Assembly: GCA_030704615.1 (NCBI GenBank)
Contig: CM060732.1
Span: 81,367,171-81,431,170, forward strand
Reading direction: 5' to 3'
Source of the DNA: Takakia lepidozioides
Taxonomy: Eukaryota > Streptophyta > Takakiopsida > Takakiales > Takakiaceae
Length of the DNA: 64,000 nucleotides
Shown: in pieces, positions 23,780-33,932 of the stretch
How positions within the stretch are numbered: position 1 is the first letter of the stretch
How the letters are laid out: every line of letters begins with the position of its first letter
Notes under the pieces: model-generated
Database searches by the model: none
Told to the model about the DNA's origin: nothing
The model's input: the letters and a program-made list of their open reading frames with translations, nothing else
Made by a program: the position numbers and the translations under genes

Positions 23780-25846
23780 ATGGATCCATGTCCAGATTCA
23801 ACCAAGGGACCTTGTTTTACCAGCCGGATGTTAGACTCTCTCTTCTTCTCGATGGCGGTTTATGAGCCCACTCCAGAGGCCGTGCTTGCTGATCTGCAGG
23901 CAAGATTTGGCTATGTGCGCCCGGTGATGGAGTATGGCTTTGGCGAGGATGGGAAACAAGCGATTTTTGCTGCCAGGAGCTCCCAAGGTCACATAATTAT
24001 TGCCTGCAGAGGAACTGCGGGCTTGAAGGATGTCTTGCAAGATTTAAAGTACTTCCAAACGCGGCTCAAGTATGCAAGGGGGACCGCTCACTGGGGATTT
24101 GCGGAGAGGGCGCAAAGTGTCCCCATTGACTTTTTTTGCAAATTGTTAAGTTCTGGAGAGGAGATCATCTTCACAGGGCACTCCCTCGGCGGTGCAGTCG
24201 CCTCCCTGCTTAGTCTAAGAGTACTGGAACAGAGCAAAGGGTTGTATCAACAGCAGGTGCAATGCATTACGTTTGGATCACCCCTCTTTGCTAGTGAGAC
24301 TTTGGCCAAGATCATTAACTCTAGCTACAAGGATGTGTTCATTCATGTAGTTTCAAAAAGAGATTGCGTTCCCAAGATCCTCCCAGTCGTCTCTGCCATC
24401 CAGCGTTTGTTGTATTCCAGTGAGGATCATCTGGAGGGTTTGTCAGTGTTGAGGAAGTGCCTGGAGTGCATAAAATGGCTCCCTGTAGCAGCCCTGATAA
24501 GAGGGATTGAGCAGAGAATTCCCTCTTCTCTCAAGTTGTTACTGCGGTGCGTGATGAAGCTGGCATGGCCATCACATATGACAGGATCTTATGCATTTGC
24601 AGGCCATGTTCTGATGCTGGACTCAGATGTCAAAGTCGAAAGGTCGCTGAAGTTTACTAGCGCAGAAGATCTGAATATCTGGCATTCACAGCTCAATTTT
24701 GCTCTTGGTGCGGGGTTTGATGTCTCCATGATTCAGGAGCATGGACTGAACTATTACCATGATGGCATTGTACGTGTATTTTCGCAAGTGCTTGTAAGTC
24801 ATGAGGTGAGTACCTTCACTACAAGAAATTGCCAGCCTGTTGAGTCTACCTGCATCCTGTTGGAAGAGGATGAGCAGTGTTGGAGATCCTATGAGGCTGC
24901 ATGCAAAATCTGTCAGGAGACCTGGGGAGAATGCCAGCAAAAGCACATTACCATTGTATTGTCCAGGAAGCCTGTGTGCAAGGAGTTGTGCTCTAGTCTT
25001 TGTGAAGTCCACATACTGAGCAGGAATTTGAATGAAAAGGCGTTGCCTCCATCACATTCAGCGAAGGATGTTGATCAAAGGCAGCAGTATCTACATGGGG
25101 AGAAGGATGTCTCAAAAGAATTAGAGTATGTGCAGGGCTCAGGGCCAATGAAGGATGGGATTAATTCAGCCAGTGTCAGCATAGACCAGACTTTTCAGCT
25201 CTCAACTTGTAGCCACAATTCTAGCTGTGGGAGCAAGCTAAATGCCTCACTTGTTTCGGATGTACATCAGTGCAAGGAGAAAAGTCTCTCTTTATTGCTT
25301 TCACAGAGGGACAGTGGGCCAGAATGCATGTCCAACAGCAGGGTTTGTCTTCGCGGGGCTTGCTTTGGCGCCAGTGCCCATGGCAATCAAGGCTATTATG
25401 TAGGATGCAACGCCATGAGATTATATTCCACGAAAAATGGTGGATGCTGTGCTTATGCCATGAGCCTTGTTTGTGCCCACCCTCTTGAAGTACCTACACA
25501 CTGTGCAACTGTTCCGTCAGGCTTTACCTCGAAAACAGGATCACATTATGAGACAAATGAAAGTGGTGCTCTGGTGGTGAGATCAGACAAGTGCTTGGCT
25601 CTCTACAGTTTAGGTGGGTCTTTTGCTGGGGACTCAACAACTGATGTCCCTTTGATATCAAATACCTGCAAGATGTCCTCCTTAGTCTGCCAAAAATTGG
25701 ATGGAAGGAAGGAGGTTCATCAAAGACGATTCAGGTTTGGTTGGTTTATTGGAACAATTGGCAGGGTTGCACGCCATTTGCGTACCCTCGACAACTTATG
25801 CATCTTCACGTTTGTTCGGATTGCCCTGGGTAATATACTGGGGTAA
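23780..25846 (+). CDS. Class 3 lipase-domain protein with long Cys-rich C-terminal extension
   Basis: Single-exon frame of 688 residues from the first ATG (MDPCPDSTKGPC); the frame extends eight codons upstream but only to a TTG. Residues about 20-200 form an alpha/beta-hydrolase class 3 lipase core: ACRGTAGLKDVLQDLKY (oxyanion region), the nucleophile elbow FTGHSLGGAVAS with Ser135, and ITFGSPLFAS. Candidate acid Asp195 lies in SKRDCVPK and candidate His327 in NYYHDG, so the triad looks intact. It should hydrolyse acyl esters; the substrate is unknown. The segment SYAFAGHVLMLDSD resembles plant lipases of the DAG-lipase-like/EDS1-PAD4 superfamily, but no EP domain is recognisable. Residues about 370-640 are low in order and rich in Cys and Ser. 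Neighbours give no pathway hint. Confidence 0.85.
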   Translation: MDPCPDSTKGPCFTSRMLDSLFFSMAVYEPTPEAVLADLQARFGYVRPVMEYGFGEDGKQAIFAARSSQGHIIIACRGTAGLKDVLQDLKYFQTRLKYARGTAHWGFAERAQSVPIDFFCKLLSSGEEIIFTGHSLGGAVASLLSLRVLEQSKGLYQQQVQCITFGSPLFASETLAKIINSSYKDVFIHVVSKRDCVPKILPVVSAIQRLLYSSEDHLEGLSVLRKCLECIKWLPVAALIRGIEQRIPSSLKLLLRCVMKLAWPSHMTGSYAFAGHVLMLDSDVKVERSLKFTSAEDLNIWHSQLNFALGAGFDVSMIQEHGLNYYHDGIVRVFSQVLVSHEVSTFTTRNCQPVESTCILLEEDEQCWRSYEAACKICQETWGECQQKHITIVLSRKPVCKELCSSLCEVHILSRNLNEKALPPSHSAKDVDQRQQYLHGEKDVSKELEYVQGSGPMKDGINSASVSIDQTFQLSTCSHNSSCGSKLNASLVSDVHQCKEKSLSLLLSQRDSGPECMSNSRVCLRGACFGASAHGNQGYYVGCNAMRLYSTKNGGCCAYAMSLVCAHPLEVPTHCATVPSGFTSKTGSHYETNESGALVVRSDKCLALYSLGGSFAGDSTTDVPLISNTCKMSSLVCQKLDGRKEVHQRRFRFGWFIGTIGRVARHLRTLDNLCIFTFVRIALGNILG

Positions 25847-26895
25847 ACCCCTTTACAGTGGGAACCAAGGATAGTTTCTTGCAAGTGGCTGTTCTCTCTG
25901 GTGTTCTCTCATCCTGGTGTTTGAAATCCAGTGCGAGGAGGCTTTACTCTATCAATTGCTTGGTATCTATGGAACTGTTTTGAGGGGCAGAAGAAAGTGG
26001 TATGCCTCTCTGTCAAGCTGCTTCAGGTGGTGTTCTTCCTGAACTTGATCAGCAAGCCAGGGAATTGATCTTTAGTCACATGAGGATAGCACTAAAGCCA
26101 GTGCCCAACAAATTGTCCAGTTATTGCCAGCGTTGCTGGCACATGCTTTGATAGAGTGCTGCTCATTCTTGAACTGATGTTTTCAAATTCAACATCAGAG
26201 GAAGTAGTTAGCTCTGACTGAACCCATATCGTTCGGTCCACCCAATTTGTCGATATCTCCAGGCGGATGAAGTTTTGGATAATTTTGAGTGTTGCCATTC
26301 AATGCACCCAGAATCTGTACCTATTGTACTAGGTTTGTTTCCAATTTCTGGCTAATTCAATATTGGGTGCACCTTCTGATTGCAACCAAGTCAGTCTGTT
26401 ATTCTCACTTAATGAATGATTGGCTCTCATCTGAACTGAGACTCAGCTAAGCTGAAAAGAAAGAAGGAAATAGGGGGTTAATCCGAAACTTTCTAACCTG
26501 GTCTATCTTGCAGCTGCATAAGACAGGGATAAGACAGAACCTGCATGCCCCAACAGAAACAGACGATTGGAAAGGTCCATTCTGGCCATCACACCTGCAT
26601 GTCACCATCTTGATGGTGAATGCAAAGGACTGTCGAAAGCAAACTTGCAAGTAAGCACAGATCCATTCACAGATCCATTGCCGTCTCATGCAGTAATCTA
26701 ATGATTCCTTACTGTTATTACCCCTAGCTCTGCTTCCAGCCTCTCCACAGTTTATCAACATCAGATTTCCAAAAACTCGAAATTGTACAAGACAAGCATT
26801 CCAAGGCATGAGGATCCAAAGACCCTCTATAACTTTGTTAACTAGATTCAGTCTTCCACAGTTTTGCCAATCAAACTTTCCTGTGTATATAGTGC
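25847..26895. other. Lipase 3' flank, no gene seen
   Basis: Probably contains the lipase 3' UTR. No conserved coding segment was found on either strand. Confidence 0.5.
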
Positions 26896-27123
26896 TCACA
26901 AGAACATTGACCTTAAATATCTATGTAGCTGATGACGAGTTTTCCCCCTCAAGAGCTTATGGGGCCATGTGATTCCATGGTCGACACCAATGATGTTCAA
27001 TTTTGAACGAAGTCTTTGGTGAAGTGCTGCAAATGTGGCCACATCCACTGCAAGCGAGCTTCCCTCAATACAAGGCTGTAAAGCCTTGTTTGTTTTAGCA
27101 AGTGCAGAATGTGCACAACCCAT
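26896..27123 (-). CDS. Candidate small ORF with MGC N-terminus (75 aa)
   Basis: The ORF starts at a true ATG and encodes MGCAHSALAKTNK and on to LHRYLRSMFL, then TGA. Gly2 and Cys3 fit N-myristoylation plus palmitoylation. A TATATATATATAT stretch (27199-27212) lies about 75 bases upstream in the right orientation, then a pyrimidine-rich leader. The middle, LAVDVATFAALHQRLRSKLN, is helix-like. I do not recognise a family, and the coding capacity may be fortuitous or only a first exon. Confidence is low because it is short and unsupported by similarity. Confidence 0.3.
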   Translation of the reverse strand: MGCAHSALAKTNKALQPCIEGSSLAVDVATFAALHQRLRSKLNIIGVDHGITWPHKLLRGKTRHQLHRYLRSMFL

Positions 27124-30100
27124 GTCAAAGTGGGCATGTAGAAGCTCTGTGTGCTAGGGGGAAGAGGCTCTTATTTACGCTAGCTTGGGCTGGCGTCATA
27201 TATATATATATGAAAGTACAGCTTCAACGAATTGACAATTGATCAAGTGTTCTGGAAATTCCCCTGTTCTGGAAAAAAGAAAAAAAAAGAAAAAAAAAGA
27301 CCAAGTGCTGTTGTAGGGTTTGCTTTATTCAGCAATTCCTCCCCTTTTCCTTGTCATCTCTGTGCCTTAAATTTCTGATTTCACCAATTTGAGCCAGCCA
27401 AGTGCTAACCTCCCAATACAGCATACTGAGGCGTGAACAACTGTGTAGCCCTTGGAAACTGTACGGATGTAGCATTCAAAACTGTGATTAGAGATAGGTT
27501 CCTACCCCAACCCTGACACATTTTTGCAAAGGAAATATGCACGACCAACTAACATACACGATGTATGTTTCTCAGTCTTGCAACTCAAAATTGAGGTGGT
27601 CTTTGCTCCCCTGCAGGTCGGGAGGGCACCGGTATTGGTAGTTCTCACCCCATGATAACTTACGTATTAAGTGAAGACCAGCAACGAGGATTTCAATTAA
27701 CCTAGGTCACCTGCACTTTGCTCTGTGTAACATGCCTATTATTTGCAACTCTTCTGTTTGAAATCTGCACTCAATTGAAGAGTCCAATGCCCACACCTCT
27801 CAGTAAGTGAACAGGTAGAAAGTCCTCTTTTTTGTTCTAGACAGACAAATTTATAAGTGGTCACACTCTCTTCTTATGTAGCAGATGTTAGAAATTCTGG
27901 AGAACTGATCTCACAATGTATCAGAACATCTTCGCCTTAGGATGTGGTGGTGTGCGTCCGAAATGTGCCAACGATAATAGGCCTCTCAGAGCCAACAAAT
28001 GGGGCAAGGAGGAGGGATATGTTGATTAGACTATGGCCCCTTTCATCACAACCTCACTGGCATTGATAGCAAACAGCTGGTTAAAGAAGGGCACAGGACA
28101 GCCAGATTCGCAGTGAGGTATCCAGCTTTGAATTGTGCTTGGTAGAGTGTTTAGACTTGAAAAGTAAAACCTAAAAGACAATCATCCAACTTTAGACTCG
28201 ACAATGTGGACACGTCTGCTGAAGCCAAGGCAACCGAGTGAACAGGCCTCCCCCACTATACCAGACATTGACCAGTTTTCCTGTTGTCATTTTCCGACGC
28301 AGATGTATCATTGACTCGTGAAGCCGTGTACATCAGCTTTAATTGATGACCTACCAATTGCAGATCCATACAGAGACAAGCAATCAGAAGCAGGATGACC
28401 AAAAAGTCTTCGTTTCGCACTTGCGGGAATCTGAGCATGCATCGCCAGGCCACTCAAAGGCAGCAGAAAAGTGGAACTCACTCTCAGTCATCCTTCAGAA
28501 ACAGAATCAGGAGGTAAACCCTCACCAACCCAAAAGAGGGGCTCAGAATCGGCCATGGTTTATTGGTTCGATTCATGCCAAGCAGTATCCTCACTAGTAT
28601 TCAGTAGAGGGAGCTGTGATTCCTCATTGCCCAGCTTTTGGAAAGCACTTAAAAGAAACAAGCACGTAATGAGGAGGAAAACCCTCACTCGCCAAAAAAC
28701 GCCAAAAGAGGGGCTCAGAGTCGGCCATGGTTTATTGGTTCGATTCATGCCAAGCAGTGTCCTCACTGATATTCAGTAGAGGGAGCTGTGAGTCCTCATT
28801 GCCCAGCTTTTGGAAAGCACTCGTTCAGAGAAATGAGTATCGGAAAGAGAAACGACCATATTCTAGTTCAAGGGGATTGGAAAGTGTCAGAAGTGCAGGC
28901 ATACGTCACATGCATTAGCATCGGAGGGAATCCGATTGACTGCAACTCATCCCTCACTGATCTTTGAGACCTTGATGTCTACACGAAAGACAGACTTGTT
29001 TCACATGAGGACGATGACAGGATAACGAGGGGTTCAAGCATACACAGATATCAAATCTCTCTCGTGTCCAGCTTACCATAGTTGGAGATACTGCGCATGG
29101 TCTCAGATATCCAAGGAAGGTTAAAACAGCATCAGTTCTCAAGCCTGGCATGGCGAAAACTCTCAGGCGGCCACTGCGAATGTTTGAGAAACAAGCCTAG
29201 TAGTTTATCATCATCGACCATACAGCAGCATCCGACCCATGGTTCGGTCTTTCGTTTATTGCACTCAGTTGCAAACAAGACGACAAAGTTCTTCCAATGA
29301 CCGCATGACGTAACAAAAGGTAGATGTAACAAGTTCGACACCAACTCCTATGCTGAAACAAAGACGAGCAACCCTGCTTCAGAAACACAGGCAAACAAAG
29401 CAAAAGAAACGGAGAAGTGCGAACAATAGAAGAGGACAGGGAGAGATGAGGGAAAGGCAGGAGCCTCTTCTCACGACAACGAAAACCAACAGCTCCTACT
29501 TCCACCACACCTCCCACATCAAGCCCTCTACGAAGCCTCGACCCACTAATGAAAACCGCTCCCTCAAATGCACAAGCACACGGAAAGCTGCACTGCCTCC
29601 GCTGCTCAGATCTGGCAGGATGAGACCATCAGGTCTCGGAATCATACACCATCAAACGCATCATCAACACACTCCAGCAACCCCGACGCCCGCCGGGGGT
29701 TCCTAGTTTCTTCTCACATATTCTGCATCAATCGCCGCCTCAGGGGCCTATATATAGAGAAACGAAGAGGTCGCAGGGAAACCCTAGTGGGTGAAGAGAT
29801 GTATGATCCATGATCCATTGGTGGACAACGTAATGCAAATATCGGTACCTACGTATTTGGATTACAACCCACGATGGCATGATCGGTATGGTTTTGTAGA
29901 AAAGCGATGTGGTAAGCAAGAGAAGAGTGCAAAAATTGTAGCGACTGATGCAATTGGGATGTTGTCATGTTGAATAATGGGTATCCCAGTTCACCACTGT
30001 CTCAAACTACAATAAATGGGTAGTACCCCAAGGATGTCTCAAACTACCTTTTGGTGCCAGCCACCTACATTCGAAGTAGACATGGGACATTACAGGAGAG

Positions 30101-30381
30101 AGAGGTCTCCGAGTATGGTGCCTTATTGTGGATCTAGTATTTGAGAGAGATGTGATGTACTTACAAACCAGATTGTATATGAGGGTGGGGATCTCACGCA
30201 AAACATTTGAAACTGAATTTACTCATCTCATTGTGTTCAGAACAATTAATGCATCCTCAATGTCCAAATGATTTATGGTACATATTTCCAAAAATTAAAA
30301 TGGTGCAAAGCTGCTGAGGCTTTGTATGAACCATTAAAGAAAAAAAATGTACATCAATTTATAAAACATAATAAGTAAAAC
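27124..30381. other. Intergenic region with a tandem duplication
   Basis: Contains a palindromic (AT)n at 27199-27212, an A-rich tract at 27274-27300, the 172-base duplication at 28505-28825, and a ctatatatagag TATA-like word near 29747-29758 with no convincing gene after it. Several ORFs of 60-118 codons here have no conserved features. Confidence 0.45.
28505..28825 (+). repeat. Two tandem copies of a ~172-bp unit
   Basis: The block beginning caaaagaggggctcaga at 28531 recurs at 28703, offset 172. The two copies share ggccatggtttattggttcg, catgccaagcagt and gtagagggagctgtga, and run on to cccagcttttggaaagcac. They differ by a few substitutions. The sequence ggttcgattc in each copy equals a pol III B box but lacks a T-stem around it. 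Confidence 0.85.
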
Positions 30382-31066
30382 TCATAAAAAGTTTGGCTTA
30401 ATAATCAGTCGTTGCACTTCCTTTGCTCGGAGCTTCTTATGCTGAACAGTCTGCAAAGTAGGAAAATCCGTCTCTTCCAACGAAAAACCTATGGAGTCAT
30501 CTGCATCTGTCACTGCTCGCTCACAAGGTTGAACACCATGCAATGTAGAGGAATCTGTCTTTTGCACACAAAATAAACCCTTAAAGTTGTCTGCATCCTT
30601 CACTGTTTGCTTACCAGTACGATGTTATGCTGATGAGCTATTCTTACGTTGAACAGGATGCAACGTAGGAAAATCAGTCTCTTCCAAAGAGAATGAACCC
30701 AAAAAATCACCTGCATCCATCATTGTTTGTTTGCCATTGTGATGTATACTTGTTGGCGGGGTGATCTTACGTTGAAGAGCAGGCAGAGTAGGAAAAAGAA
30801 CAGCTTGCAACGTAGAAGAGGTCGTTTCTTCCAAAGAGAAAGATGGTCCCATTAGGTCTGTAAGTTGTTCTGCACCTTGGTTGTTCCTCTTTGTAAGTCT
30901 TGTGTTTGCATCTTGGGGACGGATTGTCGGCCGGGTTCCCCAAGCCTTCGCACTTGGTGGGGAAGTAACATGAGCCATCTCCCCCCAGGGTTTGGGTCTT
31001 GTCACCAGGTCTCCATATGTCACTGGAACCTTAGACGGGTCCATCTTCCGGAAGGTTATTGAAATA
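30382..31066 (-). repeat. Imperfect tandem repeats encoding FSLEETDFPTL units (ALKBH gene tail)
   Basis: Read on the minus strand, four units of about 30-45 codons share a core: FSLEETTSSTLQAV, FSLEETDFPTLHPVQRK, FCVQKTDSSTLHGVQ and FSLEETDFPTLQTVQHKK, most preceded by a variant of GKQT..DADDF. The repeats are evident in the DNA too (ggaaaatcMgtctcttcca at about 30463 and 30669). A TAA (30625-30627) falls in frame between unit two and unit three; the frame reopens at once and continues to 30382. Confidence 0.75.
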
Positions 31067-31389
31067 CTGCAATACAAATTTCAAGCATGATTAGCAATTT
31101 TATTACCATTGACAAGCTCGGTACAATATCTAGCTTTGTGGAATCAATGTGAATATGAAAATTGACAAGAGTTTAACATGCTTACTGTGGACTTGACACT
31201 GCCGGGATAGCATGCTGCGCAACATCGGCACAAGGAGCTTCTGGAACGTTCCCTTTAGGGAAAATGGGGAGTATGCCCTTATCAATTGATGCAAATTCAC
31301 ACATCAAAGGGAACTATGCCACAAAGGAAAAAAATTTCACCTTCCGTATGATCTCCTAGGGAAAGCAAAAAAAAATCCCTTTGACTTTT

Positions 31390-31770
31390 CCTCCCAGCTT
31401 TTCCCCATGAGATGTTCCATGTAGGCTAACTTATCCCTATGTCCTTTTCCTTGTGGGGCAATGCTTATTTCCATGTGGTTTTTGTGATGTTTTTCTTGGT
31501 GTACATTTTCCCCTTAGGTTACATTTCCCCCTGAATTTTTCCCTGCGAGAGTATGTTTTTTCCTGATGTACATTTCCCTTTCCTTGTGTAAGTTTCCCTG
31601 CAAGAGTATGTATTTTTCCCCGTGACTTTTGTGATGCAAGAGTATATCTCGTACCGATGTACATTTCCCCTGTGATTTTCCTTGCAAGAGAATGGTTTTC
31701 CCGTGCAATTTTCCCCATGACAGTATGTGTTTCATTCCCGGTGATATTTTTGAATGGTCTTTTTTATCAT
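31390..31770. repeat. Short degenerate tttccc-type repeats in ALKBH intron
   Basis: Words such as tttccctgcaagagtatgt, tgatgtacatttccc and ttttccccatga recur about every 20-45 bases, each a variant of tttccc + tgYgagagtatgt. No coding family is recognised; an open minus frame across it (31437-31718) simply translates the repeat. Confidence 0.6.
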
Positions 31771-32265
31771 TCCAAGGTCCAAAAAGATTCACAGGATTAC
31801 CGTGTACAGCTTCTCCTCCTTCTGTATGTGGTAACTCTGGCACACAATTCAGCTAGCTACCATGAATATTCTTTAGCAAACTTCACAGATGTGAATTTGG
31901 GGCATGCCAGTTTCCTGACCTGCTTTCAGTAAAATCCCTATATCCAACAAATGCTCCTATAGAAATGTTCAAGCCTAATAGACAAGATTCACACAGATAC
32001 AAGCCATACCTATCCATAGCCCCAGTCTCGGACGTTGTCTACATCCAATTGGTCAATACATCCGTCTATGGGGGGTGGAAGGTTCACCAAAACTACTTGG
32101 TCCTTCAAGGCCCACTTCACCACCTCATCGAGATACTTGGTCATTTGGTGGAACAATGAGCCAAGATTCACAGCAACATGCTGAGTTACATCTTGCATTC
32201 AAACATTGATGGTCAAAACCTTGAAAAATGCAGGCAGAACAGAAAAGAGAGAATATAGTACTCAC

Positions 32266-33024
32266 TTGAGGTAGGGGAGAGTCATGTTCTTAAGAAGAAT
32301 GGGGTGCTGCTGCACCAAACTGCGCCATTCTTCATTGTCTATCTTCCCATCCTTAACAGGTGATCAAGATTTAACAACAGGGGTGAGGTGTTAACTGAAT
32401 CCCTGTGCACAATTTAACAGCCCAGCTAGCTAGCTGGGCCTGTAGTGGGTAGGTGTGGCCGTTACTATCTGAGCAGGCCTCTTAGCAGCCAGGTGCAGCT
32501 GGGGCCTTACAACCACCTACAGCGACCACTTAAAAAGATAATAAATGCAGTCAATTTAGGTTAGTTGACTGTTACAACTACAGAAATTCATGATTGAAAA
32601 CTAATGAAGACAATTTGAATTAGTGACAAGCAAGAGCTGCGGGTGATGTGTTTTTTATTGCACTTCCAGTTGCGATATCATGTATGTATTTCAAACAAGA
32701 CTGTCATCAATGGGTGGCCACTTCCCATTGGAAAGTTGCCCTACAGAATGACCAGGTTTGTCAAGCAAAGGACTCGGCAACCACTAAGCCAGAAGCTTTA
32801 TCCTACTGTAGAATCAGAGTCTTTTCCTATTCACACGAAACCTTGCAAAACTGTTTCACAAAGCTATCAACAAATTGTTGTGGGGAATTCCCAAAACAGT
32901 GAGTGCTTGACATATATAGACTGAAGCACACGGGTAAATGCACCTTATCAATGATCTCCTCAACCACTTCATCTGAGAGGTTCAGACCTGACTCTGCCAA
33001 AGTCGCAACCACCATCCGCTTCAC
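32266..33024 (-). pseudogene. Orphan calcineurin B-like (CBL) exons inside ALKBH intron
   Basis: Exon 32944-33024 has a gattggcag acceptor and a GTGCAT donor and encodes [20 protein letters not shown] then VEEIIDK, an exact structural match to a phase 0-0 CBL exon. Exon 32266-32351 encodes [20 protein letters not shown] then KNMTLPYL with a GTGAGT donor, the next CBL exon including the second half of the last EF-hand. CBL proteins are plant calcium sensors that activate CIPK kinases. The expected start of the second exon (TFEEAD-type, the first calcium ligands of EF4) is missing: only a stop-containing frame precedes DGKID. No upstream EF-hand exons and no C-terminal DITTTFPSF-like exon are visible. 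I infer a captured gene fragment, not a working CBL. Confidence 0.75.
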
Positions 33025-33846
33025 CTGCCAATCCAAGTCCCACCCCATATGAACATTTTCAATTTCTGCCTCACTTCTTGACGGAGAACAACAAGATCTC
33101 CAACCAGACAGAACAACCATTAACCACAATTTCTTGACCAGTACTTGCTAAGGCCTCCACACCTATGGAAGGTGGCTAAGGTCCCTGTCAATAGAAACTA
33201 GTCATCCTACATGACCACCTGCCCTCTTTGACATTGTTTATACAAGGTGGAAGAGACAACTACATGGTGAAGTATGAGTTACGTGATTCTCAATTTCACA
33301 ACATGCTAGAGTCATATGTGCATGTCAACACCACTCGGTGCATAACATATACATTTCAAGGTTCTCAAGAGTTGTGGAAGTTGTGGGTTGGCATGGTATG
33401 GCCACATGGAAACCTAACCAAGCCACTTTCCTAAAGGGTCCAGACATGCAATGAAGTACCTCTCTTTTGAAATGAGTACCTCTCTATTAAGTCATCAAGT
33501 AACAAGATTGCTAATCTTCCACTGCTGTGAAGATCCTCCCAAGCCTAAAATACTGCAAAGATAAAAGGCTTGTAAGAAACTAGAGTGCAAGACCACACAA
33601 AAGCCTTCGCAGTTACAACTCTGCGTAAAAGATCACTACCCTCCTAATTCACCAGTTGGAACCTTTAGCCATGCCCACATCCTTAAATCTATCCTATGAA
33701 GCGAATCAGGCTCCATTTGGGTAACTGGTCGTGAACTCTTTAGTTATTTAGAAATTTTAGAATGTTTCACCATTTTCCAGTATGAAGAAATGTATGCAGA
33801 AACGGAGACGAGAGAGAGAGAGAAGTGGCATAGGAGAAAAAATAAG

Positions 33847-33932
33847 TACTTGGTAGCAAGGCGATCGTCAATAATCTCGTTGACGACGTATTGCATCACT
33901 CGTGCTAAGAATCCCCCTCCTCTTCCAGCCAT
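33847..33932 (-). other. Candidate first exon MAGRGGGFLARVMQYVVNEI
   Basis: An ATG at 33932 opens 28 codons (MAGRGGGFLARVMQYV, then NEIIDDRLATK) and runs into a GTACTT donor. The style resembles a small plant protein start, but I cannot name it. The next plausible acceptor (near 33550) leads quickly to a stop. It sits inside the ALKBH intron on the same strand. Confidence 0.25.

Noticed and set aside
28727-28765. Sequence ggttcgattc as a tRNA or SINE B box
   Set aside because: No T-stem pairs around it and no A box or D-arm lies at the right distance; kept only as a note on the duplication.
30001-30065. Reading WVVPQGCLKLPFGAS as a reverse-transcriptase fragment
   Set aside because: Only a faint likeness to the LPFG RT motif, no YxDD or other RT block nearby, and frames close quickly.
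32010-32198. Minus ORF starting QDVTQHVAVNLGSLFHQM as the CBL C-terminal exon
   Set aside because: LKDVTQ looks like CBL LKDITT, but the splice phase does not join (donor leaves AA, the frame needs a different offset) and the rest does not match a CBL tail.
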